Shown here: positions 54,554 through 62,750 of the stretch, in pieces | Layout of the letters: the number at the start of each line of letters is the position of its first letter | Numbering within the stretch: position 1 is the stretch's first letter | Assembly (NCBI GenBank): GCA_016709005.1 | Contig: JADJEU010000006.1 | Location: 1 to 64,000 of the forward strand | Direction of reading: 5' to 3' | Source: Crocinitomicaceae bacterium | Lineage (GTDB): Bacteria > Bacteroidota > Bacteroidia > Flavobacteriales_D > Crocinitomicaceae | DNA: 64,000 bases | Translations under genes and position numbers: made by a program | Notes under the pieces: model-generated | Databases searched by the model: none | Seen by the model: only the letters and a program-made list of their open reading frames with translations | Told to the model about the DNA's origin: nothing

Positions 54554-55015
54554 TCAAAAAGTTTTTATTGTGAATTGCGTAACACTTTCACCCTGACCGT
54601 AGCCAAGTGATTCGTAAAATTTGATCGCCCCCACGTCTTCTGTATGCGCATCTACAAAGATTGAATTGATTTCTCGTTGATCACAGATTTCTTTTATTTT
54701 TTCCAACAGGCTGGTAGCAATTCCAAGTCGTTGATGGCTTGGCTCAATTGCAAGATCGTAAATGAAAAATTCGGATTCAGCTTTGTAGTATTTTTGCAAT
54801 TCATATCCGGTTACTCCTCCAATTACCTGATCGTTTTGGAGCGCAGCAAAGGCAAAAAATTCTGATCTGGAAAGAAGATCTTCTAAATAGAATGGTGACG
54901 GATTTTGTTTATCAGGATCTTCAAAAACATTTTTGAAAAGTGTGATGAGTTCTCTGAAGATTGCAACATCTTTTTTGGTGAGTTGCAAGATTTGAAATGT
55001 GTGTGAATCCTTCAT
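54554..55015 (-). CDS. GNAT N-acetyltransferase, AAC(3)-I-like
   Basis: 153 residues from ATG 55015. LFKNVFEDPDKQ..., FFAFAALQNDQVIGGVTGYEL, SEFFIYDLAIEPSHQRLGIATSLLEKIKEIC (acetyl-CoA loop Q/RxxGxA) and DAHTEDVGAIKFYESLGY follow GNAT motifs in order. Length and the paired FIALAAL/IYDLAV-like strands resemble AAC(3)-I aminoglycoside acetyltransferases. Similarity does not prove resistance; many chromosomal relatives have other substrates. Confidence 0.7.
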   Translation of the reverse strand: MKDSHTFQILQLTKKDVAIFRELITLFKNVFEDPDKQNPSPFYLEDLLSRSEFFAFAALQNDQVIGGVTGYELQKYYKAESEFFIYDLAIEPSHQRLGIATSLLEKIKEICDQREINSIFVDAHTEDVGAIKFYESLGYGQGESVTQFTIKTF

Positions 55016-55057
55016 GGTTATTTTGACGGCCTTAAGATTCAATCCTTACAATCGTTT

Positions 55058-55094
55058 AAAAAAAATCCGGAATTCTTAAAAAGAGTTCCGGATT
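55058..55094 (-). terminator. Rho-independent terminator of the repeat-protein gene
   Basis: Minus strand: AATCCGGAACTCTT / AAGAATTCCGGATT (one mismatch) followed by T8, 20 bp past the stop of the SprB-like gene. Confidence 0.85.
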
Positions 55095-55113
55095 GACTAA
55101 TTCAAATTTGGGT

Positions 55114-58100
55114 TTAGTTTTTTACAACTTGCGTGCGAGATATTTCACCGTTGATTGTTTTTACTTCAAGCACATAAATTCCCGTTGCATTTTCAGTAAG
55201 GTCGACTACAATTCCATTTGTCGTAAACGTATTTACTGTAGAAATTAGTTGTCCGTTCATGTTGTAAATGATTACAGATTCGATGTCAGCAGATTCAACA
55301 AATACAAGGCCTTGAGTTGGGTTAGGACAGATTGAAATCTCTTCAGTTAATTCAACCACACCAATCACATTGCTATCACCTAAAATAACGCATATAATTT
55401 GTGAACAACCGTTGGCATCTTTTACATGAATGATATAAAATCCAGCGGATAAGTTGGTTAAAGTATTTGATGTTTGCCAGCTTGTTCCGCCGTCTGTGCT
55501 AAATTCGTACGGAGCTGTTCCGCCGGTTACATTTAAGGTAATAGATCCGTCAGCATTTCCGGATGTTGCATCAACTTGTGTTGTGGTGACCATCAAATAA
55601 TCTGGTTGTGTAAGCTGAATGGTGTAGAATGATTCGCAGCCATCCGCGTCTTGAACAGAAACTACATAATCGCCTGCACAAACATTTGGAAAGTTTCCTG
55701 ATCCGCCGTTGCCTGTTGTGAAAACTTGTGTATTCGTTACGCCAGCAATGTTGGAAAGCGTAACGGTGTAAGGTGGATTTGTATTCACGTCATTAAAAGC
55801 AAAAGTTACGACACCATTGCAAGCACCAGAACAAGTTACGGTTTGCGTTATTGTGGCCGTTAAAACAATGTTGCAGTTTGAGTTTTCTCCAACCATAAAT
55901 GTGAAATTGTCAGAGCAGCCATTTGCATCATGAACAGTTACGACATAAATCCCAGCTGAGAGTGTATCAAACACATTGGAAGTTTGAAAACCAGTTCCAT
56001 CTAAACTGTAGGCGTATTGTCCGGTTCCACCGGTTACAAGAATTTCTGCCACACCATTGCTATTACCGGTAGATGCATCTGTGACATTTGCAGAAATTAT
56101 AATTTGATCAGGCTGTGTGAGTGTATAGTTTGATACATACGATAAACATCCATCACCATTCGTAACGCTGATACTATAGTTACCGGCGCATAAGTTTGTG
56201 GCTACTCCATTGAACGCATTGGTAGTATGTGTTGTTGTGCTTATTGCCGTTCCGTTATTGGAAATTGTGAGTGTGTAAGGTGGATTAGGAGTGCCTTCAG
56301 AATATGCATAACCAAGCACGCCGTCGCAGGATCCAAAACAAGATATTGGTTGATTTAAAAAGAGTGTCGTTGCTATGGTGCATCCCGGATCTTCGTTTAC
56401 GATGAAGCAGAAAATGGTTTGACATCCATTAGCATCTTCAACATGCATAATGTAAAATCCAGCTGCTAAGTTTGAAAGAATGTTTGACGATTGCCAGGTT
56501 GTTCCATTGTCCAAACTGTATTGATAAGGTGCTGTTCCACCTGTTACTGTGACTTCTGCTTCACCATCTGAATTTCCGGCGCTTGCATCCGAAACGTCCA
56601 CATTGGAAACAACCAGATAATCCGGCGAATCTACATAGATGGTTTCAGTATCTGTACATCCATTAGCGTCGGTCACTAATACGGTATAAACCCCTTCACA
56701 TAAGTTCGTAAAAGTTCCTGTTCCACCATTTGAAAGTGTAACGCTTTGCGTTTGAATTGTATTTGTTCCTTGAATTAAATCAATCGTGTAGGTTGGATTA
56801 TTTCCCGGATCGTTGAATGAATAAATGACAGATCCATCACAGCTATTGCTGCATGATGTTGATAACGATGTTGCTGCAAGGAAAAAATTGCAACCTGCTG
56901 TTTCGTTTACTACAACCGTCAAAATTGAAGTGCATCCATTTGCATCTTGAGCGTAAATAATATAAACACCTGCATCAAGTGACGTGAATGTTGAACTGCT
57001 TTGCCAAGTTGCCTGATTGTCGATACTGAATTGATACGGAGCTGTTCCGCCGGTTGCTGTTAAAGTAATCGACCCATCACTGTTTCCAATTGATGCAGAT
57101 ACTGTTGATGCCGTAAGTAAGATTGAATTTGGTTGTGTGAGCGTGACGTTTACAATTTCACTGCAGCCGGATGAATTTGAAACAGTGAGTGTATAATCAC
57201 CTGCACACAATCCAGTGAAAGTTGAACTTACAGTTTGATTTGGACTGGTTGCGCTTTGAATCATAGTACCATTACTTTCAAGGACAATTGAGAATGGTGG
57301 ATCCGTTGCCATGCCAGCAAAAATATAGTTGATTGAACCATCGCAAGACCAAGTGCAGCTTGGATGTGATGGCATTGCTGTTAAATTAAAAAAGCATCCT
57401 GGATTTTCTTGAATCACAAAGGTGTAAATTGAAATACATCCGTTGGCATCTTTGACATAACCAATATAGACGCCAGCATCCAAACCTGTAAAAATATTAC
57501 TCAACTGATAGGTTGTGCCATCAATACTATACGTGTAAGCAGGGGACCCTCCACTTGCTGTTATTGTTGCTGAGCCATCGTTATTGCCCGAAGAGGCATC
57601 TGTGGTAGAAACACCACTGATCAAAAGTTGTGTTGGTTGTGAAATCGTAATAGGATACGAACCTGTACAACCTTGTGCATCGGTTACTTCTACATAATAT
57701 ACTCCGGCGCATAAATTAGTGAACGTGCCGCCACCATTTGATAAATTGTTTGTCGCAGTTTGTAAAGTTACGCCGCCCTGGGTTAATTCAATTAGATAAG
57801 GGCTGTTGTTATTTGCATCATTGTACATGTATTGAAATGCACCTGAGCATGCACCATAGCACATTGGCATCGCAGTTGGGTTAGCGGTAACAACAACACT
57901 GCAGCCCGTATTATCGGTTAGTGTAATATCAATTTCTTCTTCACATCCGTTTGCGTCCTGTACAATTCCAGTGTAAGATCCTGCTGGCAAATTACTGAAT
58001 GTATTTGAAGGTTGAAAAGTTGCTCCACCGTCGATGCTGAAAATATAAGGTGAGGTTCCACCGCTTGCGATTAGACTGCAAATGCCGTTGTCCAAACCTA

Positions 58101-58470
58101 AACTTGGATCAGTCGTATTTGCATAGACCACTATTGGACTAGGTTCACTAACAATTGTGAAAAGTGTGTTGGAACAAGATGATCCTTGTATTGTGATCGA
58201 ATAGGTATCAGCGCATAATCCAGTGAATGGAATGGTTTCAAATTCACCAATGTGCGTTGTAAAACTGAGTGTATTGCCATCACTGTCTTCCAGAATGACA
58301 ATGTATGGAACGCCTGGTGCGCCTATATTCTGATACATGTAGATAATGGATCCATCACAATCTCCGTTGCACGTTGCTGGCTGAGGCATTGCTGTTGTTA
58401 CAACATTGCATTGATTCCAGGCAGATAAAGAAATTGCTGCAAAAAAGAAAAAGGAAAAAAGTGATTTCAT
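55114..58470 (-). CDS. SprB-repeat-type surface protein with T9SS sorting tail
   Basis: 1118 residues from ATG 58470 (MKSLFSFFFFAAISLSAWNQ signal); the frame is open upstream to 58566 but overlaps the next gene. Six tandem units of ~160-180 residues follow. Each has a Cys-containing half (C-x(3-4)-CDGSIxYxF...PPYTIxL...FTNLCAGxYTVxVTDxxGC) and an SprB-like half (QPxxLxIx...DASxGNxDGSITLxxTGGTAPYxFSIDxGxTWQxSNxFTNLxAGxYIIxVxDANGC). The tail ISICPNPTQGLVFVESAD...ATGIYVLEVKT is a type A sorting domain. SprB-like proteins are surface adhesins that T9SS exports, often for gliding; six units is small for an SprB proper. Confidence 0.88.
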   Translation of the reverse strand: MKSLFSFFFFAAISLSAWNQCNVVTTAMPQPATCNGDCDGSIIYMYQNIGAPGVPYIVILEDSDGNTLSFTTHIGEFETIPFTGLCADTYSITIQGSSCSNTLFTIVSEPSPIVVYANTTDPSLGLDNGICSLIASGGTSPYIFSIDGGATFQPSNTFSNLPAGSYTGIVQDANGCEEEIDITLTDNTGCSVVVTANPTAMPMCYGACSGAFQYMYNDANNNSPYLIELTQGGVTLQTATNNLSNGGGTFTNLCAGVYYVEVTDAQGCTGSYPITISQPTQLLISGVSTTDASSGNNDGSATITASGGSPAYTYSIDGTTYQLSNIFTGLDAGVYIGYVKDANGCISIYTFVIQENPGCFFNLTAMPSHPSCTWSCDGSINYIFAGMATDPPFSIVLESNGTMIQSATSPNQTVSSTFTGLCAGDYTLTVSNSSGCSEIVNVTLTQPNSILLTASTVSASIGNSDGSITLTATGGTAPYQFSIDNQATWQSSSTFTSLDAGVYIIYAQDANGCTSILTVVVNETAGCNFFLAATSLSTSCSNSCDGSVIYSFNDPGNNPTYTIDLIQGTNTIQTQSVTLSNGGTGTFTNLCEGVYTVLVTDANGCTDTETIYVDSPDYLVVSNVDVSDASAGNSDGEAEVTVTGGTAPYQYSLDNGTTWQSSNILSNLAAGFYIMHVEDANGCQTIFCFIVNEDPGCTIATTLFLNQPISCFGSCDGVLGYAYSEGTPNPPYTLTISNNGTAISTTTHTTNAFNGVATNLCAGNYSISVTNGDGCLSYVSNYTLTQPDQIIISANVTDASTGNSNGVAEILVTGGTGQYAYSLDGTGFQTSNVFDTLSAGIYVVTVHDANGCSDNFTFMVGENSNCNIVLTATITQTVTCSGACNGVVTFAFNDVNTNPPYTVTLSNIAGVTNTQVFTTGNGGSGNFPNVCAGDYVVSVQDADGCESFYTIQLTQPDYLMVTTTQVDATSGNADGSITLNVTGGTAPYEFSTDGGTSWQTSNTLTNLSAGFYIIHVKDANGCSQIICVILGDSNVIGVVELTEEISICPNPTQGLVFVESADIESVIIYNMNGQLISTVNTFTTNGIVVDLTENATGIYVLEVKTINGEISRTQVVKN

Positions 58471-58501
58471 TTGTTTTGAGTTATGCAACACAAACGAAAA
58501 T

Positions 58502-58942
58502 TTAATGGGTGGGTTGCTTTTTGATTTTTTTAAGAATATAAATCCCGCAAAAGGTTCCAATCGCATTTAATATTACATCATCTATATCTGCAGATCCTGA
58601 TTGAAAAACATATTGAAGAAACTCAATACAAATAGGTAAAATCAAAATGAAAAGAATCAACGGGAAGGTAATTGTAGAAGATTTTCGAATTAAAAAAATT
58701 GGCAGCGCCATGGGAATAAATGCAATAATATTTCCAGGTATGTTCACAATCCAATGCCAGATTCCGTGGCCACTTGTGAAGGTGTAGACGGTTAAAGTAT
58801 AAATGTTTTTGAACGGAATTAAATTAACTTCAGTTGTTGTGTTTTCTCTGAAAAAGGCAAAGAACAATAAATAGATGAGAATGAGAAAATAGACCAGAGA
58901 GAAAAGCAACATTCTGACTTTGTTCTGGCATAGAGCTTTCAT
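58502..58942 (-). CDS. VanZ-like membrane protein
   Basis: 146 residues with four hydrophobic segments and the VanZ pattern NLIPFKNIYTL, WIVNIPGNIIAFIPMALPIFL and IEFLQYVFQSGSADIDDVILNAIGTFCG. VanZ itself gives low-level teicoplanin resistance, but the wider family is of unknown function. It lies 31 bp before the SprB-type gene on the same strand. Confidence 0.85.
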   Translation of the reverse strand: MKALCQNKVRMLLFSLVYFLILIYLLFFAFFRENTTTEVNLIPFKNIYTLTVYTFTSGHGIWHWIVNIPGNIIAFIPMALPIFLIRKSSTITFPLILFILILPICIEFLQYVFQSGSADIDDVILNAIGTFCGIYILKKIKKQPTH

Positions 58943-58995
58943 CTTAATTGCATCGTTGATGATTGAGGAAAAAAGTCACAAAAAAAATTGTAAAG

Positions 58996-60390
58996 TTAGA
59001 TTTTTACAAATTTGCTGATGAATAAATTTTCTTCTGTCATTAAGTGAATAAGATATTGGCCAGTGTTAAACGCAGAAACATCTATTTGAATTTGTGCTGC
59101 TTCTGTTTTCTCAGTTTTGTATACTAAATTTCCTGTTATATCATAAATTGTTATCTGCGTTAAGTTTGATGCTGGAACGTTCAGTGTTAAAATTGAACTT
59201 ACCGGATTTGGAAAAAAACTTATCTCAATTGGAGCGTCAATTTTATTACCTAAAGCAAAATCACAATCATCTAATTCAAAAAAATATTTTGTTTGTCCAA
59301 TGGTACTGGAATAGTATATTCGGTTGTTAATCTTAATGAAGTCGCCGTATGAATGACCGTTTCCAAGCACATTAAAACTGCATTCTAAATTAAAACTTAA
59401 ATCGTATCGAAAAATCTTTATTGTATCGCTTCCAGGCAAATGGGCCAGTAAATAAATATTATTGTTTATGACGTCCACTCCATTTTGACTCATCCGATCG
59501 TAATACAAATATCCACCAAAAAAGGTGTCATAAACCTTAATTGAATATCCAACATCAGAATTCAAGATATTCAATTGATCATCGAAAAGAAAAAAGTGCC
59601 AATAATTTACATTTGTTCCGCCACTTGATCCTTGAAAAAAAAGAAAGATACTGTCTTGCCCAATCGGTTTAAAAAAGTCAACATAGTTGTGATCACTGCT
59701 CGATACTAAATTGTAAGAGTATTCATTGTAATTGCTGCCGTCTAAACCGAACGTGCCTTTGGCTACTGAGTAATCACCCATAATTGGATAAGTTTCCAGC
59801 GAGTCATTTCGAAAAACATACTCATTGCTCGTGTATGATTTTTCGATGGAATCTAAAGGAGCTATTTCTGTAATTAATAGGTCGGTTCCAATTTCAAGCG
59901 TGCGCGTGGGATACTGGAATCCTTCGTAAATGTAATAATGGTCTTGAAAAAGATAAATGCTTGTATCATTCACTTCACAAGCGGACAAATCAAAATGGAT
60001 TAAGGTATCGGTATTTATCCCAACTATTTGTTGCGTTATTGAATTGAATCGAATGAAACTGCAGAGCATGCTGTCAGAAGGACTGGCAATTAGGCCAGGT
60101 GCCTTGGTTTCGAAAATGATCAGATAATCAGAAGTGTTTCCAAATTGTAAGATTTTGCTGATTCCGGTATTAGCCACACCAAGTTCAATTTCTACACTGT
60201 CTTGCCAAATTGGAGATCCCAGCAAATCATATTCTGTAACATAAACAAAGGAGTCTTCTAAATGGCTGTAATAAAAAATATTATCAGAACCATCTTTTAA
60301 TACACCCCAGGCCGGCAATTGAAAATACGTTTGTGACGTACTCGCTAGTGAAGCACAAATTCCAAAAAGCAGCAACAGTTGATTTTTCAT
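58996..60390 (-). CDS. Hypothetical secreted protein with T9SS sorting tail
   Basis: 464 residues. Signal peptide (MKNQLLLLFGICASLAS), a long beta-rich middle resembling propeller blades without a recognisable family, and a type A sorting domain at the C-terminus (EISFFPNPVSSILTLNVPASNLTQITIYDITGNLVYKTEK...FNTGQYLIHLMTEENLFISKFVKI). The cargo function is unknown. Confidence 0.75.
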   Translation of the reverse strand: MKNQLLLLFGICASLASTSQTYFQLPAWGVLKDGSDNIFYYSHLEDSFVYVTEYDLLGSPIWQDSVEIELGVANTGISKILQFGNTSDYLIIFETKAPGLIASPSDSMLCSFIRFNSITQQIVGINTDTLIHFDLSACEVNDTSIYLFQDHYYIYEGFQYPTRTLEIGTDLLITEIAPLDSIEKSYTSNEYVFRNDSLETYPIMGDYSVAKGTFGLDGSNYNEYSYNLVSSSDHNYVDFFKPIGQDSIFLFFQGSSGGTNVNYWHFFLFDDQLNILNSDVGYSIKVYDTFFGGYLYYDRMSQNGVDVINNNIYLLAHLPGSDTIKIFRYDLSFNLECSFNVLGNGHSYGDFIKINNRIYYSSTIGQTKYFFELDDCDFALGNKIDAPIEISFFPNPVSSILTLNVPASNLTQITIYDITGNLVYKTEKTEAAQIQIDVSAFNTGQYLIHLMTEENLFISKFVKI

Positions 60391-60547
60391 ACAAACTTAT
60401 TAGCACTAAAAGATAAGGACTAAATATCAACTAAAGTATAGAAAAAGTCAATTAACATTTGGTTTTATACTTGTCTAAGTATTTAACATTGACTGTTATA
60501 AGCTCTCTTGCTTAGTCCCTCATGGCTTTGCCCTCTGCCCTAAGTTC

Positions 60548-61723
60548 TCAAGAAATCAAATTACTTTTCTTCCGAATATCGCCCAACGCATTTTTCAAAA
60601 TCTGAATATCATTTTTTCTGGTATAGACTTGCGCAGAAATGCGAATGAATTGCTGATTGGAATTGCCTTCAAAATCAAGAAGTGTATTCATGACCGGAAT
60701 CTGAATTTTATAATCGTTGTATAAAACCCCTTTTAGTTTGATGACATCTGGCGTCTTGATTGGAATGCTGCACATCTGACCTAAAAACTCATCGGATACG
60801 GTGCAAATTGGTTTTGTATTCAGAAAATCACACATCTCTATATAGGATTCCTGAATAAGTTTTCTGCAATTTTTTTTAACCTCTGTCCAGTTATGTTCTG
60901 CTAAAAACTCCAATGCCTTAGGAACAGTAATAAATGCAGAAGAATCGCGCGTACCCTGATATTCGTGATAATCTAAGAATTGCGAATGGCTTGGAAATTC
61001 TGCCTCATATCCCCAGGAAATAATTAAGGGATCAAATAAATTTTGAAACTCTCTTTTGACGTATAAAAACGAACATCCTTTAGGAGTGAGCATCCATTTA
61101 TGACAAGCTCCGGTATAAATATCTGCTTTTAATTCGGACAAATTTAAATCAACGTGATGAGGTACATGTGCGCCATCTACAATAGTCATTAATCCTAGCT
61201 CTTTAGCACGTTCACAAATTTCTTTTACCGGAAAAATTAAGGCAGTAGGACTGGTAATTTGTGAAATGAAAACGATTTTAGTTTTGGGCGTTAATCCTTT
61301 CCAAAATTCTTCAATGAATTGTTCTTTGGATAAAAGCGGAATTGAAATTTTTTGCTGAACATACTTTGCGCCGGCTTTTCTGCAATAGTAATTCCACGTG
61401 CGATCCATAGCACCATACTCGTGATTGGTAGTCAGAATTTCATCAGCGGCATTTAATTTCAGATTCTTAATGATGATGTTGAATGCAGTGGAAGGATTTT
61501 GAACATAAACCAAATCATCGGCATGACAACTTAAAAAATTTGCAAGCGCTTCGCGCGACCGTTTCAGTTGTTTGGGCGCTTCAACCGTAATAAATTGAAC
61601 GGGCTCTTTTTCTAATTCCAATTGCCATTTTTGGTACTCTTCAAAGATGGGTTTTGGACAAGCGCCGAAAGATCCGTGATTTAAAAAAGTGATGTCTTTA
61701 TTTAAGTAAAACAGATCTTTCAT
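60548..61723 (-). CDS. Class V aminotransferase (isopenicillin-N-epimerase/cysteine-desulfurase-like)
   Basis: 391 residues. FLNHGSFGACPKPIFE at the start, HEYGAMDRTW, SQITSPTALIFPV, VDGAH (Asp183 and His186 contact PLP), GACHKWMLTPKG with Lys209 as the Schiff-base residue, and GTRDSSAFITVPKAL. This is the epimerase-like branch of class V enzymes, whose substrates are mostly unassigned. The start codon lies inside a 22-bp tandem duplication that also creates an out-of-frame upstream ATG. Confidence 0.85.
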   Translation of the reverse strand: MKDLFYLNKDITFLNHGSFGACPKPIFEEYQKWQLELEKEPVQFITVEAPKQLKRSREALANFLSCHADDLVYVQNPSTAFNIIIKNLKLNAADEILTTNHEYGAMDRTWNYYCRKAGAKYVQQKISIPLLSKEQFIEEFWKGLTPKTKIVFISQITSPTALIFPVKEICERAKELGLMTIVDGAHVPHHVDLNLSELKADIYTGACHKWMLTPKGCSFLYVKREFQNLFDPLIISWGYEAEFPSHSQFLDYHEYQGTRDSSAFITVPKALEFLAEHNWTEVKKNCRKLIQESYIEMCDFLNTKPICTVSDEFLGQMCSIPIKTPDVIKLKGVLYNDYKIQIPVMNTLLDFEGNSNQQFIRISAQVYTRKNDIQILKNALGDIRKKSNLIS

Positions 61724-61758
61724 TGCAGAAACGTGAATCTTTCATTGCAGAAACGTGA
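61715..61758. repeat. 22-bp tandem duplication covering the aminotransferase start codon
   Basis: Two perfect copies of a 22-bp unit (61715-61736 and 61737-61758). Each contains GCAATGAAAGAT on the minus strand, so there are two ATGs 22 bp apart in different frames. Confidence 0.9.
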
Positions 61759-61764
61759 ATTGAA

Positions 61765-62685
61765 TTATTCTTGATAGGTGATCACACGCTCTTCAACTGC
61801 AGTAGCTTTTGATCCAACGTAAGTAGTTGCTTTTTGCCAGTTGCCTTCATCATCAAACAAGGTATAATGAATGTGGCTTGTAACTTTACCACCAACTGTT
61901 AGTTGTGAATGGTGTGTCAATTTTTCCATGTGATCGTAGGTGAATGATTCACGGCTGATTACTTTTCCGTCGATGTTTTTATAGACAATTTCAGATAGTT
62001 TTTTAATCTCATTATAACTTCTGAGCGTGTACAATCCTATTCCCATATTCACACCTGGCTCAGTGCTGATATAGTATTCTTCTACCAATTGATTCATTGC
62101 ATTGTAGGCATATTTGGTAGTATGATTGTAAGTTCCCCAATCTTCAACAATTTCAATTGGAAGACTTTTAGCATTGTATCGATAAATAGTTTTGTGCGTG
62201 ATTACACTTGGATTTTTTTCTGGATCAGAATAATATTCTTCTCGGGCAAGCTCCATTTTTTCATTGTAAATAAATACGATTCGTTCATCTACTGCACCGC
62301 TTGCTAGAAACTTTTTGGATTCTGTGATGTAGCCGTTTTCATCATACGTGTTTTTGCAAATGGTGAATGATTTTTGGCCGTCGTTTTCAATCTCTTCAAT
62401 GATTTGATTTTTGTCATTGTATACATATTTGATTGTGCTTTTTTGACTAAGCCCGGCAACACTTGATACGGATTCGACTAAATATCCTGACTTGTTAAAA
62501 GTGACGCTAAAGGTAACTACTTGTTGATCTTCCGGTTTTTTTTCCAGATTGGTAGAACTGGATGTCATCGATAAAACAGGCCCGTCTAAATCATAATCTT
62601 TGAGTGAATACGAATTTTCTTGCGAAAAAACAGAAGGAATCAAAAGGGCAGAAGTCAGCAATCCGGCAAGCGATAATTTCAACAT
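61765..62685 (-). CDS. Hypothetical exported protein with YD-like repeats
   Basis: 306 residues with a signal peptide (MLKLSLAGLLTSALLIPSVFS). The body repeats a pattern like Y-x-Y-N-x-x-N-x-(L/I)-x-E-x-x-x, e.g. KYVYNDKNQIIEEIEN, FIYNEKMELAREEYY, YRYNAKSLPIEIVED, KYAYNAMNQLVEEYY and FTYDHMEKLTHHSQL, reminiscent of RHS/YD repeats but short. Probably a beta-solenoid-like periplasmic or surface protein. No toxin domain. Confidence 0.7.
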   Translation of the reverse strand: MLKLSLAGLLTSALLIPSVFSQENSYSLKDYDLDGPVLSMTSSSTNLEKKPEDQQVVTFSVTFNKSGYLVESVSSVAGLSQKSTIKYVYNDKNQIIEEIENDGQKSFTICKNTYDENGYITESKKFLASGAVDERIVFIYNEKMELAREEYYSDPEKNPSVITHKTIYRYNAKSLPIEIVEDWGTYNHTTKYAYNAMNQLVEEYYISTEPGVNMGIGLYTLRSYNEIKKLSEIVYKNIDGKVISRESFTYDHMEKLTHHSQLTVGGKVTSHIHYTLFDDEGNWQKATTYVGSKATAVEERVITYQE

Positions 62686-62750
62686 AAAAAAGTTTTTATC
62701 AATAGTACAAAATTTTTCAATAACAGCGAGGAGAATAGCGTGAATCGAAA

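Noticed and set aside
55114..58470. DNA tandem repeat array as a non-coding feature
   Set aside because: The repetition is at protein level within one open frame with signal peptide and sorting tail; the DNA units are well diverged.
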